A stretch of DNA of 64,000 nt from Streptomyces griseoviridis (GCA_014649155.1 BMSM01000002.1:186001-250000); one strand, 5' to 3'. Counted from the first letter of the stretch, positions 34,409 to 43,462 are shown. Notes: a model not told the origin generated them from the letters alone. Numbers and translations: made by a program.

Positions 34409-36631
34409 TCACCGCTCCCTGACCAGCGCCGCGTACGCGCCGCCGCGCGCCACCAGCTCCTCGTGCCGGCCGCGTTCGACGACCGTGCCCCCGGTGAGGA
34501 CGACGATCTCGTCGCTGTCCCGGACGGTGCTCAGCCGGTGTGCGATCACCACGCAGGCGCAGCCCCGGCGGCGCAGGTTGTCCATCACGGTCTGCTCGGT
34601 CTCCGCGTCGAGCGCGCTGGTCACCTCGTCCAACACCAGGACGCTGGGGCGGCGCACCAGGGCACGGGCGATCTCCAGGCGCTGGCGCTGCCCGCCGGAG
34701 AAGTTCCGGCCGTCCTGCTCGACCCGGCCGCGGATGCCGCCCGGCCGGCGCATCACCACGTCGTACAGCGCCGCGTCCCGCAGCGCCTCCACCACCGCCT
34801 CGTCGGGCACGGACGGGTCCCACAGCGCCACGTTGTCCCGCACGGTTCCCTCGAAGAGGAAGACGTCCTGGTCGACGAAGGAGACGGAGGCCGCCAGCGC
34901 CCCGCGCGGAATGTCCGCGAGGCGCTGCCCGTCGATCCGGATCACCCCGTCCCACGGGGCGTACAGGCCCGAGATCAGCCGGGACACCGTGGACTTCCCG
35001 CTGCCGGAGCCGCCGACCAGCGCCACCTGCTGTCCCGGTCCGACGGTGAGGTCGAAGCCGGTCAGCAGCGGCTTGTCGAGGGGGTTGTAGCCGAAGGAAA
35101 CGTTCTCCAGCTCGATGTGGCCGCGCAGCCGGCGGGTCGAACCGCCCGCGCCGGGACGGCCGTGCAGCGGGTCGGCGCCGAAGTCCTCCACGTCCTTCAG
35201 CCGGGTCACGTCGGCGGCGAAGTCCTGGATGCGGCCCGCGACGCCGTTGAGCCGGGTCAGCGGCGCGGTGAACCGGGTGACCAGCGCCTGGAAGGCGACC
35301 AGCAGCCCGACCGAGAGATGGCCCTCGACCGCGCGCAGACCGCCGATCCACAGGATCAGCGCGCTGTTGACGGTGGCCAGGGCCGGCGCCACCACCCCCA
35401 GCCAGGCACCGGGCACCCCGAGTCGCTGCTGCTCCTCCAGGGTGGTGGCGTGCTGCCCGGCCCACTTGCGGAAGTAGCCGTCCTCGCCGCCGGTGGCCTT
35501 CACCGTCTCGATCAGCTGGAGCCCGGTGTACGCGGTGGTGGTCAGCCGGGCGGTGTCCGCGCGCAGCTTCGCCGTACGCGTCGCCCGCAGCCTGATCACG
35601 ACCCGCATGGCCACGATGTTCAGCAGCGCCACCCCGATGCCGACGAAGGTGAGCTGCGGGTCGTAGGTGTACAGCAGCAGCGCGTAGAGGACGACGACCA
35701 CCGCGTCCACGCCCGCCGCGGCCAGGTCCCGGGCGAGGGTCTCGGCGACGGCGTCGTTGGACTGGAGGCGCTGCACCAGGTCGGCCGGGCTGCGCTGGGC
35801 GAAGAACGTCACCGGCAGGCGCAGCAGGTGCCGCAGGAAGCGGGCGCTGGAGAGCGTGGAGGAGATCAGGCGCCCGCGCAGCAGATTGCCCTGTTGCAGC
35901 CAGGTCAGCACCAGGGTGAGCAGCACGCACGCCGCCATGGCCGCGAACAGCACGCCGAGCAGCGAGGTCTGCCCGCCGATCAGGAACATGTCGACATAGG
36001 TACGGGACAGCGCGGGCACCGCCGCGCCGACCAGCACCAGCAGCAGACTGGCCAGCACCGCGGCGGACAGGGTGCCGGCGGTGCCGCGCAACCGGGCCGG
36101 CAGGGCGCCCAGCACGCCGGACCGGCGGCCACCGGGGCGGAAGTCCGGGCCGGGTTCCATGGTCAGGACCACGCCCGTGAACGAGCCGTCGAACTCCTCC
36201 AGCGGGACGAACCGGCGCCCCTCGGCGGGGTCGTTGACGAAGACGCCCCGGCGGCCGAGGCGGCGGCCCATGCCGTCGTAGACGACATAGTGGTTGAACT
36301 CCCAGAACAGCACGGCCGGGGCCGTGACCCCGGCGAGGGCGGCCAGGTCCATCTGCATGCCCTTGGCGGTCAGGCCGTGACTCCGGGCCGCCTTCAGCAC
36401 GTTGCTGGCGCGCGAGCCGTCGCGGGAGACCCCGCAGGCGATGCGCAGTTCCTCCAGCGGGACGTGCCGGCCGTGGTGCCCGAGCACCATCGCGAGGCAG
36501 GCGGCGCCGCACTCGACGGCCTCCATCTGGAGGACGGTGGGGGTGCGGACCGTCCGCGTCCGGGCCCTCGGCACGGCGCGGCGCGGCGGGGCGGCGCGGC
36601 GGCGGCCCCGGCTCCCGGTCGCGGCGCTCAC
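34409..36631 (-). CDS. C39 peptidase-containing ABC transporter (NHLM bacteriocin type)
   Basis: A 740-residue transporter. The N-terminal C39 cysteine peptidase (~28-150) has Gln35, Cys41 (in QMEAVECGAACLAM), His114 (FNHYVVYDG) and Asp134 (VNDP), the full catalytic set that cuts after double glycine. A membrane domain (~185-460) and ATPase (~510-735; VALVGGSGSGKST, SGGQRQRLEIARAL, LVLDEVTSALD) follow. It should cleave the leader of the peptide encoded at 37549 while exporting it. The GTG start overlaps the adaptor stop by 4 bp. Confidence 0.92.
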   Translation of the reverse strand: MSAATGSRGRRRAAPPRRAVPRARTRTVRTPTVLQMEAVECGAACLAMVLGHHGRHVPLEELRIACGVSRDGSRASNVLKAARSHGLTAKGMQMDLAALAGVTAPAVLFWEFNHYVVYDGMGRRLGRRGVFVNDPAEGRRFVPLEEFDGSFTGVVLTMEPGPDFRPGGRRSGVLGALPARLRGTAGTLSAAVLASLLLVLVGAAVPALSRTYVDMFLIGGQTSLLGVLFAAMAACVLLTLVLTWLQQGNLLRGRLISSTLSSARFLRHLLRLPVTFFAQRSPADLVQRLQSNDAVAETLARDLAAAGVDAVVVVLYALLLYTYDPQLTFVGIGVALLNIVAMRVVIRLRATRTAKLRADTARLTTTAYTGLQLIETVKATGGEDGYFRKWAGQHATTLEEQQRLGVPGAWLGVVAPALATVNSALILWIGGLRAVEGHLSVGLLVAFQALVTRFTAPLTRLNGVAGRIQDFAADVTRLKDVEDFGADPLHGRPGAGGSTRRLRGHIELENVSFGYNPLDKPLLTGFDLTVGPGQQVALVGGSGSGKSTVSRLISGLYAPWDGVIRIDGQRLADIPRGALAASVSFVDQDVFLFEGTVRDNVALWDPSVPDEAVVEALRDAALYDVVMRRPGGIRGRVEQDGRNFSGGQRQRLEIARALVRRPSVLVLDEVTSALDAETEQTVMDNLRRRGCACVVIAHRLSTVRDSDEIVVLTGGTVVERGRHEELVARGGAYAALVRER

Positions 36632-37434
36632 GGCAGCAGCCAGTCGACGGGGTGCTGGTCGGCCAGCCGGATCGACGCGGTGGCCGTGGTCATCGAGGTG
36701 AGGGCGAACGGCGGCCCGGACGCGGACGACCAGGCGTACCCGCTCCTCGTGCCGGCGGACCGGTCGAGGCGCACGGTCACGGCGACCGGTCTGCCGTCCT
36801 TCGTGAACTGCTCGCCGAGCCGGCCGTCACCGAGGAAGGCGGCGATCTGCTGCGCGGACTGCGCGGTGCGGTCCACGGCGGTCACATGGCCGCGCAGTAC
36901 GCCGTACTCCTGGGCCGGCACCGACGGGAGCGTCAGGTCGACGGCCGCGCGGTCGGGGATCGCGGCGGCGTTCTCGGCGGGGACGTACACGGTGGCGCAG
37001 AGCGGGTCGCCGGCGTGGGCGACCTTCTCCACGGCGGCGACGTCCGCGCCGGTCGTCAGGATCTGCCCGACGCTCGCGGCGAGCGCGCTGACCCGGCCCG
37101 CGGCGAGGGCGCGGACCACGCTCTCGCCCTCGGCGGTACGGACCTTCAGTACGGGGGCGTCGGCGGCGAGCCGCTCGCCCTGCCGGGCGACGACGGCGGT
37201 GACCTGCCCGGCGACGGGGCTCTGGAGCAGGTAACTGCCCTGGCCGTGGGTGAGGACGGCCGGCGCGTCGACGGTGGCCGTCACCGACCCGGTCACCGCC
37301 CACACGGAGGCGGCCGCCATCACGAGCACGGTGACGGACAGTGCCAGCCGGCCCTGGGGACGGGCGAAACGCACGGGGAGGTCCAGCTCCTCGGGCGACT
37401 GGAGCTTGGCGAGGGCCTGTCGGCGGAACTGCAC
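36628..37434 (-). CDS. HlyD-like adaptor (NHLM bacteriocin system secretion protein)
   Basis: A 268-residue protein. The N-terminus QFRRQALAKLQSPEELDLPVR is typical of NHLM adaptors. One transmembrane helix (LALSVTVLVMAAASVWAVTG) is followed by a lipoyl/barrel-sandwich domain with the pair GQVTAVVARQGERLAADAPV and AAGRVSALAASVGQI, and a beta-barrel C-terminus. It would link the ABC exporters to the cell exterior. The GTG at 37434 has no visible ribosome site. Its stop overlaps the C39 transporter start. Confidence 0.88.
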   Translation of the reverse strand: MQFRRQALAKLQSPEELDLPVRFARPQGRLALSVTVLVMAAASVWAVTGSVTATVDAPAVLTHGQGSYLLQSPVAGQVTAVVARQGERLAADAPVLKVRTAEGESVVRALAAGRVSALAASVGQILTTGADVAAVEKVAHAGDPLCATVYVPAENAAAIPDRAAVDLTLPSVPAQEYGVLRGHVTAVDRTAQSAQQIAAFLGDGRLGEQFTKDGRPVAVTVRLDRSAGTRSGYAWSSASGPPFALTSMTTATASIRLADQHPVDWLLP

Positions 37435-37493
37435 GGGGAGGTGTCCAGGGGAGGGAAAGAGGCTGAGGGAGAGCCGGGGGAGCGGAACCGGGA

Positions 37494-37529
37494 AGTCCCG
37501 GGGCCGCCGGGGAAAGCGGCCCCGGGACT
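37494..37529 (-). terminator. intercistronic stem-loop between precursor and transport genes
   Basis: Perfect 14-bp arms (37494-37507 and 37516-37529) with an 8-nt loop, lying 20 bp after the precursor stop and about 60 bp before the adaptor start on the minus strand. It may act as a partial terminator or as an mRNA stabiliser that keeps precursor mRNA above transporter mRNA. Confidence 0.7.
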
Positions 37530-37548
37530 CAGGGGTACCGGGGCGCGG

Positions 37549-37764
37549 TCAGAGACCGGCGACCAGGCCGGTGACCGGCGCGGTGTTCAGGCCGGTGACA
37601 CCCTCGACCGTGTTGACGGCCGTGTTGACCAGACCGGACACCGGGGCGATGCCGTCCACGAGGCCGGTGACGGCGCCCACGGCGTGCACGCTGAGGCCGC
37701 CGGAGACGTTGTCCAGCTCGGCGTCGGAGATCTCGGTGGTCTCGACCTGGGGGGTGGAGTTCAT
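37549..37764 (-). CDS. double-glycine leader peptide precursor (bacteriocin/RiPP-like)
   Basis: A 71-residue peptide. The leader (1-23) ends ISDAELDNVSGG, a classical double-glycine leader with Glu-Leu before Val-Ser-Gly-Gly. The predicted 48-residue product (24-71) is small, hydrophobic, has no cysteine, and repeats V-T/S-G-L four times (residues 32, 42, 56, 64). It resembles peptides often annotated 'type A2 lantipeptide' in Streptomyces, but with no Cys it cannot form lanthionines. AAGGGAAG precedes the ATG. The product may be an unmodified bacteriocin or a surface or signalling peptide. Confidence 0.8.
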   Translation of the reverse strand: MNSTPQVETTEISDAELDNVSGGLSVHAVGAVTGLVDGIAPVSGLVNTAVNTVEGVTGLNTAPVTGLVAGL

Positions 37765-38130
37765 GGGGGAACTTCCCTTCGTATAGCCATTTCACAAGGG
37801 GGGAGCGGCCCCCTCTGGGGACAGACGACGGCCGCGACGCGGGTGCCGGGCGCCCCGGTCCGGAGCGTGCGCGGCCCCCGCGGTGTGAGGGATCAAAGCA
37901 CGCCGCCCGACCGGGGTTCCACTCAACCACCCCCTACGACCAGGCAACTTGCCCCGGAGGCCGGTCCAACCGTGCAGGCCCGCGCACGGCTTCGCGCACA
38001 CTTCTTCACACCTCGCGCAGCATCCCCCAGGCCTCTCCCTTGCCCCCGCCCCGGAGAATCCGGCACACCTCGCCAAAGACGTGCTCGGGGGCGCGCGTTT
38101 GTGCAGAACCTCCAACGGGGGTGACCGTGA

Positions 38131-38258
38131 TGGGCATTCGATGTGCAGATTCCCTGAAGCGCTGGTTCCGCTTCAGGGCCGGAACGGAACGTCACCAGTC
38201 GATCGCTTTCCGTGTCGGCGATGCCGGTGGTGCCGGTGGTGCCGGTGGGTGGCGATGA
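38131..38258 (+). CDS. possible small peptide with GGAGGAGGWR tail
   Basis: From an ATG at about 38130 (after GTG ACC GTG) a ~42-residue frame begins MGIRCADSLKRWFRFRAG and ends GDAGGAGGAGGWR. A GGGGGTG stretch could serve as ribosome site. The Gly-rich end comes from three 9-bp repeats and a perfect hairpin lies inside it, so it may be chance. It is reported because it adjoins the peptide-export locus. Confidence 0.25.
38152..38178. repeat. perfect inverted repeat
   Basis: CCCTGAAGCG and CGCTTCAGGG flank a 7-nt loop. It could be a terminator of the phosphatase gene, although about 195 bp downstream of its stop, or a regulatory site. Confidence 0.45.
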
Positions 38259-38373
38259 GCGCCACGCGCGCTTCCCCGTACCTCACTGCCGGCCCGGCGC
38301 CCCCCGGGCCCCGGAAGACCCGGCGGCCCCGTACGGCCCCGGCGGCCACACCACCGCGTCGATGCCCTGACCC

Positions 38374-40542
38374 TCACCCTGGACCTGAGCTTGAGACCCG
38401 GCCGTTGCGCTCCCGCGCCCGCAGCAGCAGTACGGCGATGTCGTCCGCGCGTTCCTCCCCGTCCGCCGCGTGCCCGACCAGCCGGTCGGCCAGCTCGTCC
38501 AGCGGCAGGTCGCCGGCCGTGGCCAGCCGCCGTCCCAGGGCGGCCAGGGCGTCGTCCGGATCGACGCCGGGTGTCTCCACCAGACCGTCGGTGTAGAGGA
38601 CGAGCAGCGAGCCGGGGGCGAGGTCGATCTCCGTGGCCGGGTACCCCGCCGAGGGGTCGATGCCCAGCAGCGGGCCCCCGGCGGACCGCAGCACCCGCAC
38701 CTCCCCGTCGGGCCGGCGCAGCAGCGGCGGCGGGTGCCCTGCGCGGGCCAGCACGGCCCGCCCGCTGCCCGGCGTGAGTCGCAGGTACAGACAACTGGCG
38801 AACAGCTCGGTGCCCAGGTCGATCAGGAGCCGGTTGGTGCGGCGCACGACCTCCTCGGGGGCCTGCCCGGCCGCCGTGTAGGCGCGGACGGCGGTGCGGA
38901 CCTGCCCCATCAGCCCGGCCGCCGTCACGTTGTGGCCCTGCACGTCCCCGATGACCGCCGCCGCGCCGCCGCCGGTCGGCACCAGGTCGTAGAAGTCGCC
39001 GCCGATGTCCATGCCGCGCGTCGCCGGCAGATAGCGGGCCGCCGCCTCCAGGCCGGGCAGCGACGGCAGGGTGTGCGGCAGCAGCGCCGCCTGGAGCCCG
39101 TGCGCGAGCCGGTGCTTGGCGTCGTACAGCAGGGCGCGGTCCAGGGCCTGCGCGACCAGCCCCGCCAGGCTGGTGAGCACCGCCCGCTCGTCGGTGGTGA
39201 AGGAGTGCGGCGCGTCGTAGGCGAGGACGCACGTGCCCACCGGCCGCCCCGACGCGATCAGCGGGAGGAACGCCCAGGCCGCGAAGCCGTCCGGGGTCTC
39301 CTCCCGCAGCGGGTACCGCCGCCGCAGCTCCTCGAACGACTCCAGGAACACCGGCATCCCCGTCCGCAGGACCTCCGTGCCCGGCGTCGGCTCGGTGAGC
39401 GGCATGCCGTCGAACCGCTCGACGGCCCGCGGTTCGGCGTAACCCCGGTGCCCCAGGACGCGCATCCGTCCCGCCCCCGAGCCGAGGACGGCGAGGGCCT
39501 GGGCCCCCACGGTCGGCGCTATCTCGTCGGCGACCAGCTGCACCACGTCCCGCACCCCCACCGCCTCGGCGAGCGCCCCGGTCAGGCTCACCACCTGGGA
39601 GAGGGAGACGAGCCGGGAGGGCGTGTCGACGGCCGGCGGCACGGTCCGGGCGGCGGCCTCGCCGTCCTCGTCCCGGGACGGCGGGCGGGCCCGGCCGACG
39701 CGGACACTGAGCCCGGTCCGGCTCGGATACAGCCGGAAGGACAGCCGGTCGCCGGACGGCCGGGCCGCCACGAACGACGTGGGGTGCTGGCCGAGCAGCG
39801 CGGCCCGGTAGCGGTCCTCGTACGCCGGGTCCGCCAGCCACGGCACCGCGGACCACAGCCGGTCACCGGTCAGCCGGCTCACGGGGACGCCGAGCAGCCC
39901 GGCGGCCGCCGCGTTGGCGAAGCCGACCCGCCCGTCCAGGTCCAGCGAGCACAGCCCGTACGGCAGCCGCGCCACCATCCGCACGGCCTCCAGCGCGCCC
40001 AGGGTGCCGGGCAGACCGCCCACGGCCGGGGCGGCGAGCAGGTCGGGTTCGGGGTGGACCGGCAGGTTCGACCGGGCGGCCCGCTCCAGCCGGACGGCGA
40101 GCCCGTCGCAGGCCGCCGCCAACCGCCGCCGCTCGTCCTCGGACAGCTCCGAGGAGCGGGAGGGCCAGGTCAGGAAGACCGCGCCGTACGCGGCGGTGGC
40201 CGTCGCGACCGGCAGCGCCGCCATCGCGAAGGGGTAGGGGAGCACCACCGCGACCCGGGGGTAGCGGCGGGCCATCTCCTCCTCACCGCCGATCCACACC
40301 AGCCGCCGCTCGCGCAGCGCGTCCGCCACCGGGACCCGGGCGTGCAGGGGCACCCGCTCCCAGGGCGCCGCGAACGCCCGGGGCAGCCCGGCCATCACCG
40401 CCATCTCCAGCACCGGCGGGTCGGCGGCCAGCAGGTACAGCGCGCCGGACTGCGCCTGGGTCGCCTCCATCATCGAGGTCAGCGCGAGGGAGAGCACCGG
40501 CCCGCCCGCCGACACCGGTACGGACGCGGGCCCGTCGACCAC
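38374..40542 (-). CDS. SpoIIE family protein phosphatase with GAF-PAS-GAF
   Basis: A 722-residue protein. A GAF-like domain covers ~25-160 (SGALYLLAADPPVLEM), a PAS domain ~195-290 (GLCSLDLDGRVGFANAAAAGLLG), a second GAF ~335-480, and the SpoIIE/PP2C phosphatase ~500-720 (GGDFYDLVPTGGG, VIGDVQGHN, VLYTDGLVETPG). It lacks the C-terminal ATPase of its divergent neighbour. The GTG at 40542 is favoured over 40551 because GAGGAGG falls at the right distance. It likely dephosphorylates an STAS protein in a partner-switching circuit. Confidence 0.9.
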   Translation of the reverse strand: MVDGPASVPVSAGGPVLSLALTSMMEATQAQSGALYLLAADPPVLEMAVMAGLPRAFAAPWERVPLHARVPVADALRERRLVWIGGEEEMARRYPRVAVVLPYPFAMAALPVATATAAYGAVFLTWPSRSSELSEDERRRLAAACDGLAVRLERAARSNLPVHPEPDLLAAPAVGGLPGTLGALEAVRMVARLPYGLCSLDLDGRVGFANAAAAGLLGVPVSRLTGDRLWSAVPWLADPAYEDRYRAALLGQHPTSFVAARPSGDRLSFRLYPSRTGLSVRVGRARPPSRDEDGEAAARTVPPAVDTPSRLVSLSQVVSLTGALAEAVGVRDVVQLVADEIAPTVGAQALAVLGSGAGRMRVLGHRGYAEPRAVERFDGMPLTEPTPGTEVLRTGMPVFLESFEELRRRYPLREETPDGFAAWAFLPLIASGRPVGTCVLAYDAPHSFTTDERAVLTSLAGLVAQALDRALLYDAKHRLAHGLQAALLPHTLPSLPGLEAAARYLPATRGMDIGGDFYDLVPTGGGAAAVIGDVQGHNVTAAGLMGQVRTAVRAYTAAGQAPEEVVRRTNRLLIDLGTELFASCLYLRLTPGSGRAVLARAGHPPPLLRRPDGEVRVLRSAGGPLLGIDPSAGYPATEIDLAPGSLLVLYTDGLVETPGVDPDDALAALGRRLATAGDLPLDELADRLVGHAADGEERADDIAVLLLRARERNGRVSSSGPG

Positions 40543-40727
40543 GCCCACCACCTCCTCACCGACCGCGCGCGGGGCGCCGGGAGCACCGACCGCTTCCCCC
40601 CGGACCCGGCCTCCCCGCTACCCAATCTCCTCCTCGACGGCGGGTCGCGCACGGTGAGGGAGCGCCCGGCGGCCGGGGCCGTCGCGGCCGTACGCGCACA
40701 GGGGCTGCGCGGGGTCCGTACAAGCGC

Positions 40728-40733
40728 TGTAAT
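40728..40733 (+). promoter_or_regulatory. -10 hexamer, leaderless start of second divergent phosphatase
   Basis: TGTAAT is followed by 6 nt and then the GTG at 40740, with no ribosome site. Confidence 0.45.
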
Positions 40734-40739
40734 GGCGGC

Positions 40740-43223
40740 GTGACCAGTGAGGGTGCCGTGGACCCCGGAGCGGGAGCCGTGGGCCGCGCGGCGGGGACGG
40801 AACGGGCCGCGAGCGCCCTCGAGGCGGTCCTGTCCGGCACCGATCCGGGCGACCGGCTGCGCCGCACCCTGGAACAGGCCCTCGTCTTCGCCGGCGCCTC
40901 CTTCGCCGCCCTCTACACCCCCGGTGAGGACCCCGGCCTGCTGTGTCTGGCGGAGTCGGCCGGCGTACCCCGCACCCTGTACGGGCTGCGCGACACCTAT
41001 CCGGCCGACGGCGACACCCCCGTCGCCGGTGCCCACCGCGACGGGCGCCCGGTCTGGCTCAGTCCGGCCGAACTGGCCGGGTACGCCGCCGCCCGGCGGG
41101 TGCCGGCCGGCGGCTTCTCGCTCGCGGCACTGCCGCTGCCGGAGGACGGCGGCAGCCTGCTGGCGGTCACCGAACGGCCGGACGGTTTCGGCACCGGCGG
41201 ACGCGCCGTCCTGGAGCTGGTCGCCGAGGCCGTCGTCCGTCCCGCGCCGGCCACCGCGGCCGAGGGCGGCGAACTGCCGCCCGACCTGTTCGCCCTCGCC
41301 ATGGACACCGGCCGGGTCGAGGCCGGCGACGACATCCTCGGCCTGTTCGGCCTGGCGCCCCGGGAGTTCGACGGCCGGATCGAGACGCTGCTGCGGCTGA
41401 CCGTGCCGGAGGACCTGCCCGCGCTGATGTCGGTGGTCGAGGCCGACCACATGTCCCTGGGCGAACGGGAGCTGGAGTTCCGGGTCCAGCGCCCCGGCCG
41501 GGCGCCCCGCTGGCTGCGGCTGCGCGGCCGGATGCTGCCCGGCGGCGAGGGCCGGCCCGCCCGGCTCGTCGGCACCGTCGCGGACGCCGCCTCCGTCCGC
41601 TCCGACGTCACCGACGTCGCCCGGGTCCAGCGGCTGGCCGCCGCGCTGGCCACCGCGGGCACCGTCCGCGAGGCCGGCCAGGCGGTGGTCACCGCCCTGC
41701 GCGGCCCGCTGCGCGCCGACCGCATCGCCCTGGCCGGCCTGGAGAACGACCGGCTCGTGGTCACCGTCCTCGACCCGCCCGACCCCGAGGCGTGGCCCGA
41801 GGTGTGGCGGACCGAATGGCGCACCGAGTGGCCCGACGCCCCGGTCCGGCACATGCCGACCCTCGCCGCGGCGCTGCGCGACGGCCGCCCCCGGATCTGG
41901 CCGGCCGGCGCCGACGCCCTGGAACCCGCCCTCGCCGACGTCGGCCCCGGCGGCCTCGCCGTGCTGCCGCTGCCCGCCGGCGACCGCGCCTGGGGCATCT
42001 GCCTGATCGGCTGGGACGGCCCGCACGACTTCGGCGCGGACGAACGCGCCCTGCTCACCGCCTCCGCCGGGCTCGCCGGACAGGCCCTGACCCGCGCCCA
42101 CGCCTTCGACGCCGAGCACGAACTCGTCGGCATGCTCCAGCGCCAGCTGCTACCGCGCCGCCTGCCCGACCTGCCCGGCGCGAGCGCCGTCGCCCGCTAC
42201 CTGCCGAGCACCGCCGGACTCGAACTGGGCGGCGACTGGTACGACGTCGTCCCGCTGCCCGACCACCACGTCGCCCTCGTCATCGGGGACGTCCAGGGTC
42301 ACAGCGCCGGCGCCGCCACCCTCATGGGCCAGATGCGCACCGCCCTGCGCGCCTACGCCGTCGAGGGACACCCGCCGGACGTGGTCGTCGCCCGCGCCAA
42401 CCGGCTGCTGGTCGACATGGAGACCGACCTCTTCGCCACCTGCGGATACGTCGACCTCGACATGGAGGAGGGCACCGCCTGGTGCGTCCGGGCCGGGCAC
42501 CCACCGTGGGTACTGCGCCATCCGGACGGCCGGACGGAGCGGGTGGAGGTGGAGGGCGGTCCGCCGCTCGGCGTGGTCGCCCAGGCAGAGTTCCCGATGA
42601 GCCCCCTCGGGCTCGGCCCCGGCGCGCTGCTCGCCCTGACCACCGACGGCCTCGTCGAATCGGCCGGCACCGACCTCGACGCGGGCCTGGACCGGCTGGC
42701 CCGCGCGCTCTCCGCCGCCGACCCCGCCCACCTCGACCTGGTCGCCGACGCCCTGCTCGACGGCGCCGGCCGCAGCGACGACGTCGCCCTGCTGCTGGTG
42801 CGCTACGACGGGATGGCGCTGCGCCCGCTGCGCGAGAGCTGGACGGTGTGGCGTGTCCCCGAGGCGGTCCGGCACGCCCGTCGCTTCACCCGGCGCACCC
42901 TGCGCGCCTGGCGGGTGCCGGACGGCGGCGTCGACACGGTGCTGCTGATCGTCTCCGAGCTGGTCACCAACGCCCTGGTGCACACCGACGGCCCGGTCCG
43001 TCTCGACCTCACCCTCCTCGGGGGACGGCTGCGGGTCGCGGTCGCCGACTCCTCGCCGCGCACCCCCGCCCGGCCCACCAGCATCGGCTGGCAGGCCACG
43101 GGCGGGCGGGGCATCCTGCTCGTCGAGGCGACGTCCGCCGCCTGGGGGACGCTGCCGGTCAGCGGCGGCAAGCAGGTGTGGAGCGAGATCCAGGTCGGGC
43201 CGGTGCCTCCCGGGGATGTTTGA
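40740..43223 (+). CDS. SpoIIE family protein phosphatase with GAF-PAS-GAF and HATPase
   Basis: An 827-residue protein with the layout of the phosphatase at 38374 plus a kinase-like end. GAF-like ~35-170, PAS ~180-280, GAF ~295-455, SpoIIE/PP2C ~475-680 (GGDWYDVVPLPD, VIGDVQGHS, LALTTDGLVESAG). The C-terminal RsbW-like ATPase (~695-825) has LIVSELVTNALVHTDG and TGGRGILLVEATS. It diverges from the 38374 phosphatase across 197 bp. The two are probably paralogues that act in related stress or development signalling. Confidence 0.92.
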   Translation: MTSEGAVDPGAGAVGRAAGTERAASALEAVLSGTDPGDRLRRTLEQALVFAGASFAALYTPGEDPGLLCLAESAGVPRTLYGLRDTYPADGDTPVAGAHRDGRPVWLSPAELAGYAAARRVPAGGFSLAALPLPEDGGSLLAVTERPDGFGTGGRAVLELVAEAVVRPAPATAAEGGELPPDLFALAMDTGRVEAGDDILGLFGLAPREFDGRIETLLRLTVPEDLPALMSVVEADHMSLGERELEFRVQRPGRAPRWLRLRGRMLPGGEGRPARLVGTVADAASVRSDVTDVARVQRLAAALATAGTVREAGQAVVTALRGPLRADRIALAGLENDRLVVTVLDPPDPEAWPEVWRTEWRTEWPDAPVRHMPTLAAALRDGRPRIWPAGADALEPALADVGPGGLAVLPLPAGDRAWGICLIGWDGPHDFGADERALLTASAGLAGQALTRAHAFDAEHELVGMLQRQLLPRRLPDLPGASAVARYLPSTAGLELGGDWYDVVPLPDHHVALVIGDVQGHSAGAATLMGQMRTALRAYAVEGHPPDVVVARANRLLVDMETDLFATCGYVDLDMEEGTAWCVRAGHPPWVLRHPDGRTERVEVEGGPPLGVVAQAEFPMSPLGLGPGALLALTTDGLVESAGTDLDAGLDRLARALSAADPAHLDLVADALLDGAGRSDDVALLLVRYDGMALRPLRESWTVWRVPEAVRHARRFTRRTLRAWRVPDGGVDTVLLIVSELVTNALVHTDGPVRLDLTLLGGRLRVAVADSSPRTPARPTSIGWQATGGRGILLVEATSAAWGTLPVSGGKQVWSEIQVGPVPPGDV

Positions 43224-43282
43224 CCGGTGGCGTGGAGGGCACCCGGCCCCGGTTCGACGAGCAGAAGGAAGTGGATCCTCAA

Positions 43283-43462
43283 GTGACCACGGACACCAGC
43301 GAGAAGACCGTCGACCGGCGTCCCGAGACCGGCTGGGCCGAGGCCCGCCGCCGGCGCGGCACGGTCCCGGTGCGCACCTGGGTGCCCGCCGTCGAGGAGA
43401 CCGGCGCCCCGCGCACGGCGCGGACGGGCCCGGAGGCGAACATCGTCCGGGGCGAGGACTGA
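43283..43462 (+). CDS. small hypothetical protein
   Basis: A 59-residue hydrophilic, Arg/Thr/Glu-rich protein (VDRRPETGWAEARRRRG, then VPVRTWVPAVEETG). It has no cysteine, signal or known fold. AAGGAA stands about 12 nt before the GTG. It follows the phosphatase by 60 bp and may share its transcript. Translation is not certain. Confidence 0.5.
   Translation: MTTDTSEKTVDRRPETGWAEARRRRGTVPVRTWVPAVEETGAPRTARTGPEANIVRGED

Larger units (their letters stand above)
37765..38373. other. intergenic region upstream of the peptide precursor
   Basis: About 600 bp. It must hold the promoter of the precursor (minus strand), but I cannot pick a convincing -35/-10 pair. A perfect 10-bp inverted repeat sits at 38152-38178, and GCCGGTGGT-type 9-bp repeats occur near 38222-38250. 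A short open frame at 38131-38258 is listed separately. Confidence 0.5.

Noticed and set aside
37549..37764. Lanthipeptide (type A2) assignment
   Set aside because: No cysteine in the product and no lanthionine synthetase in the neighbourhood.
43223..43282. Extension of the small gene into the end of the phosphatase frame
   Set aside because: The joined frame is an antisense-like Arg/Pro run; only the last 59 codons have a plausible start.
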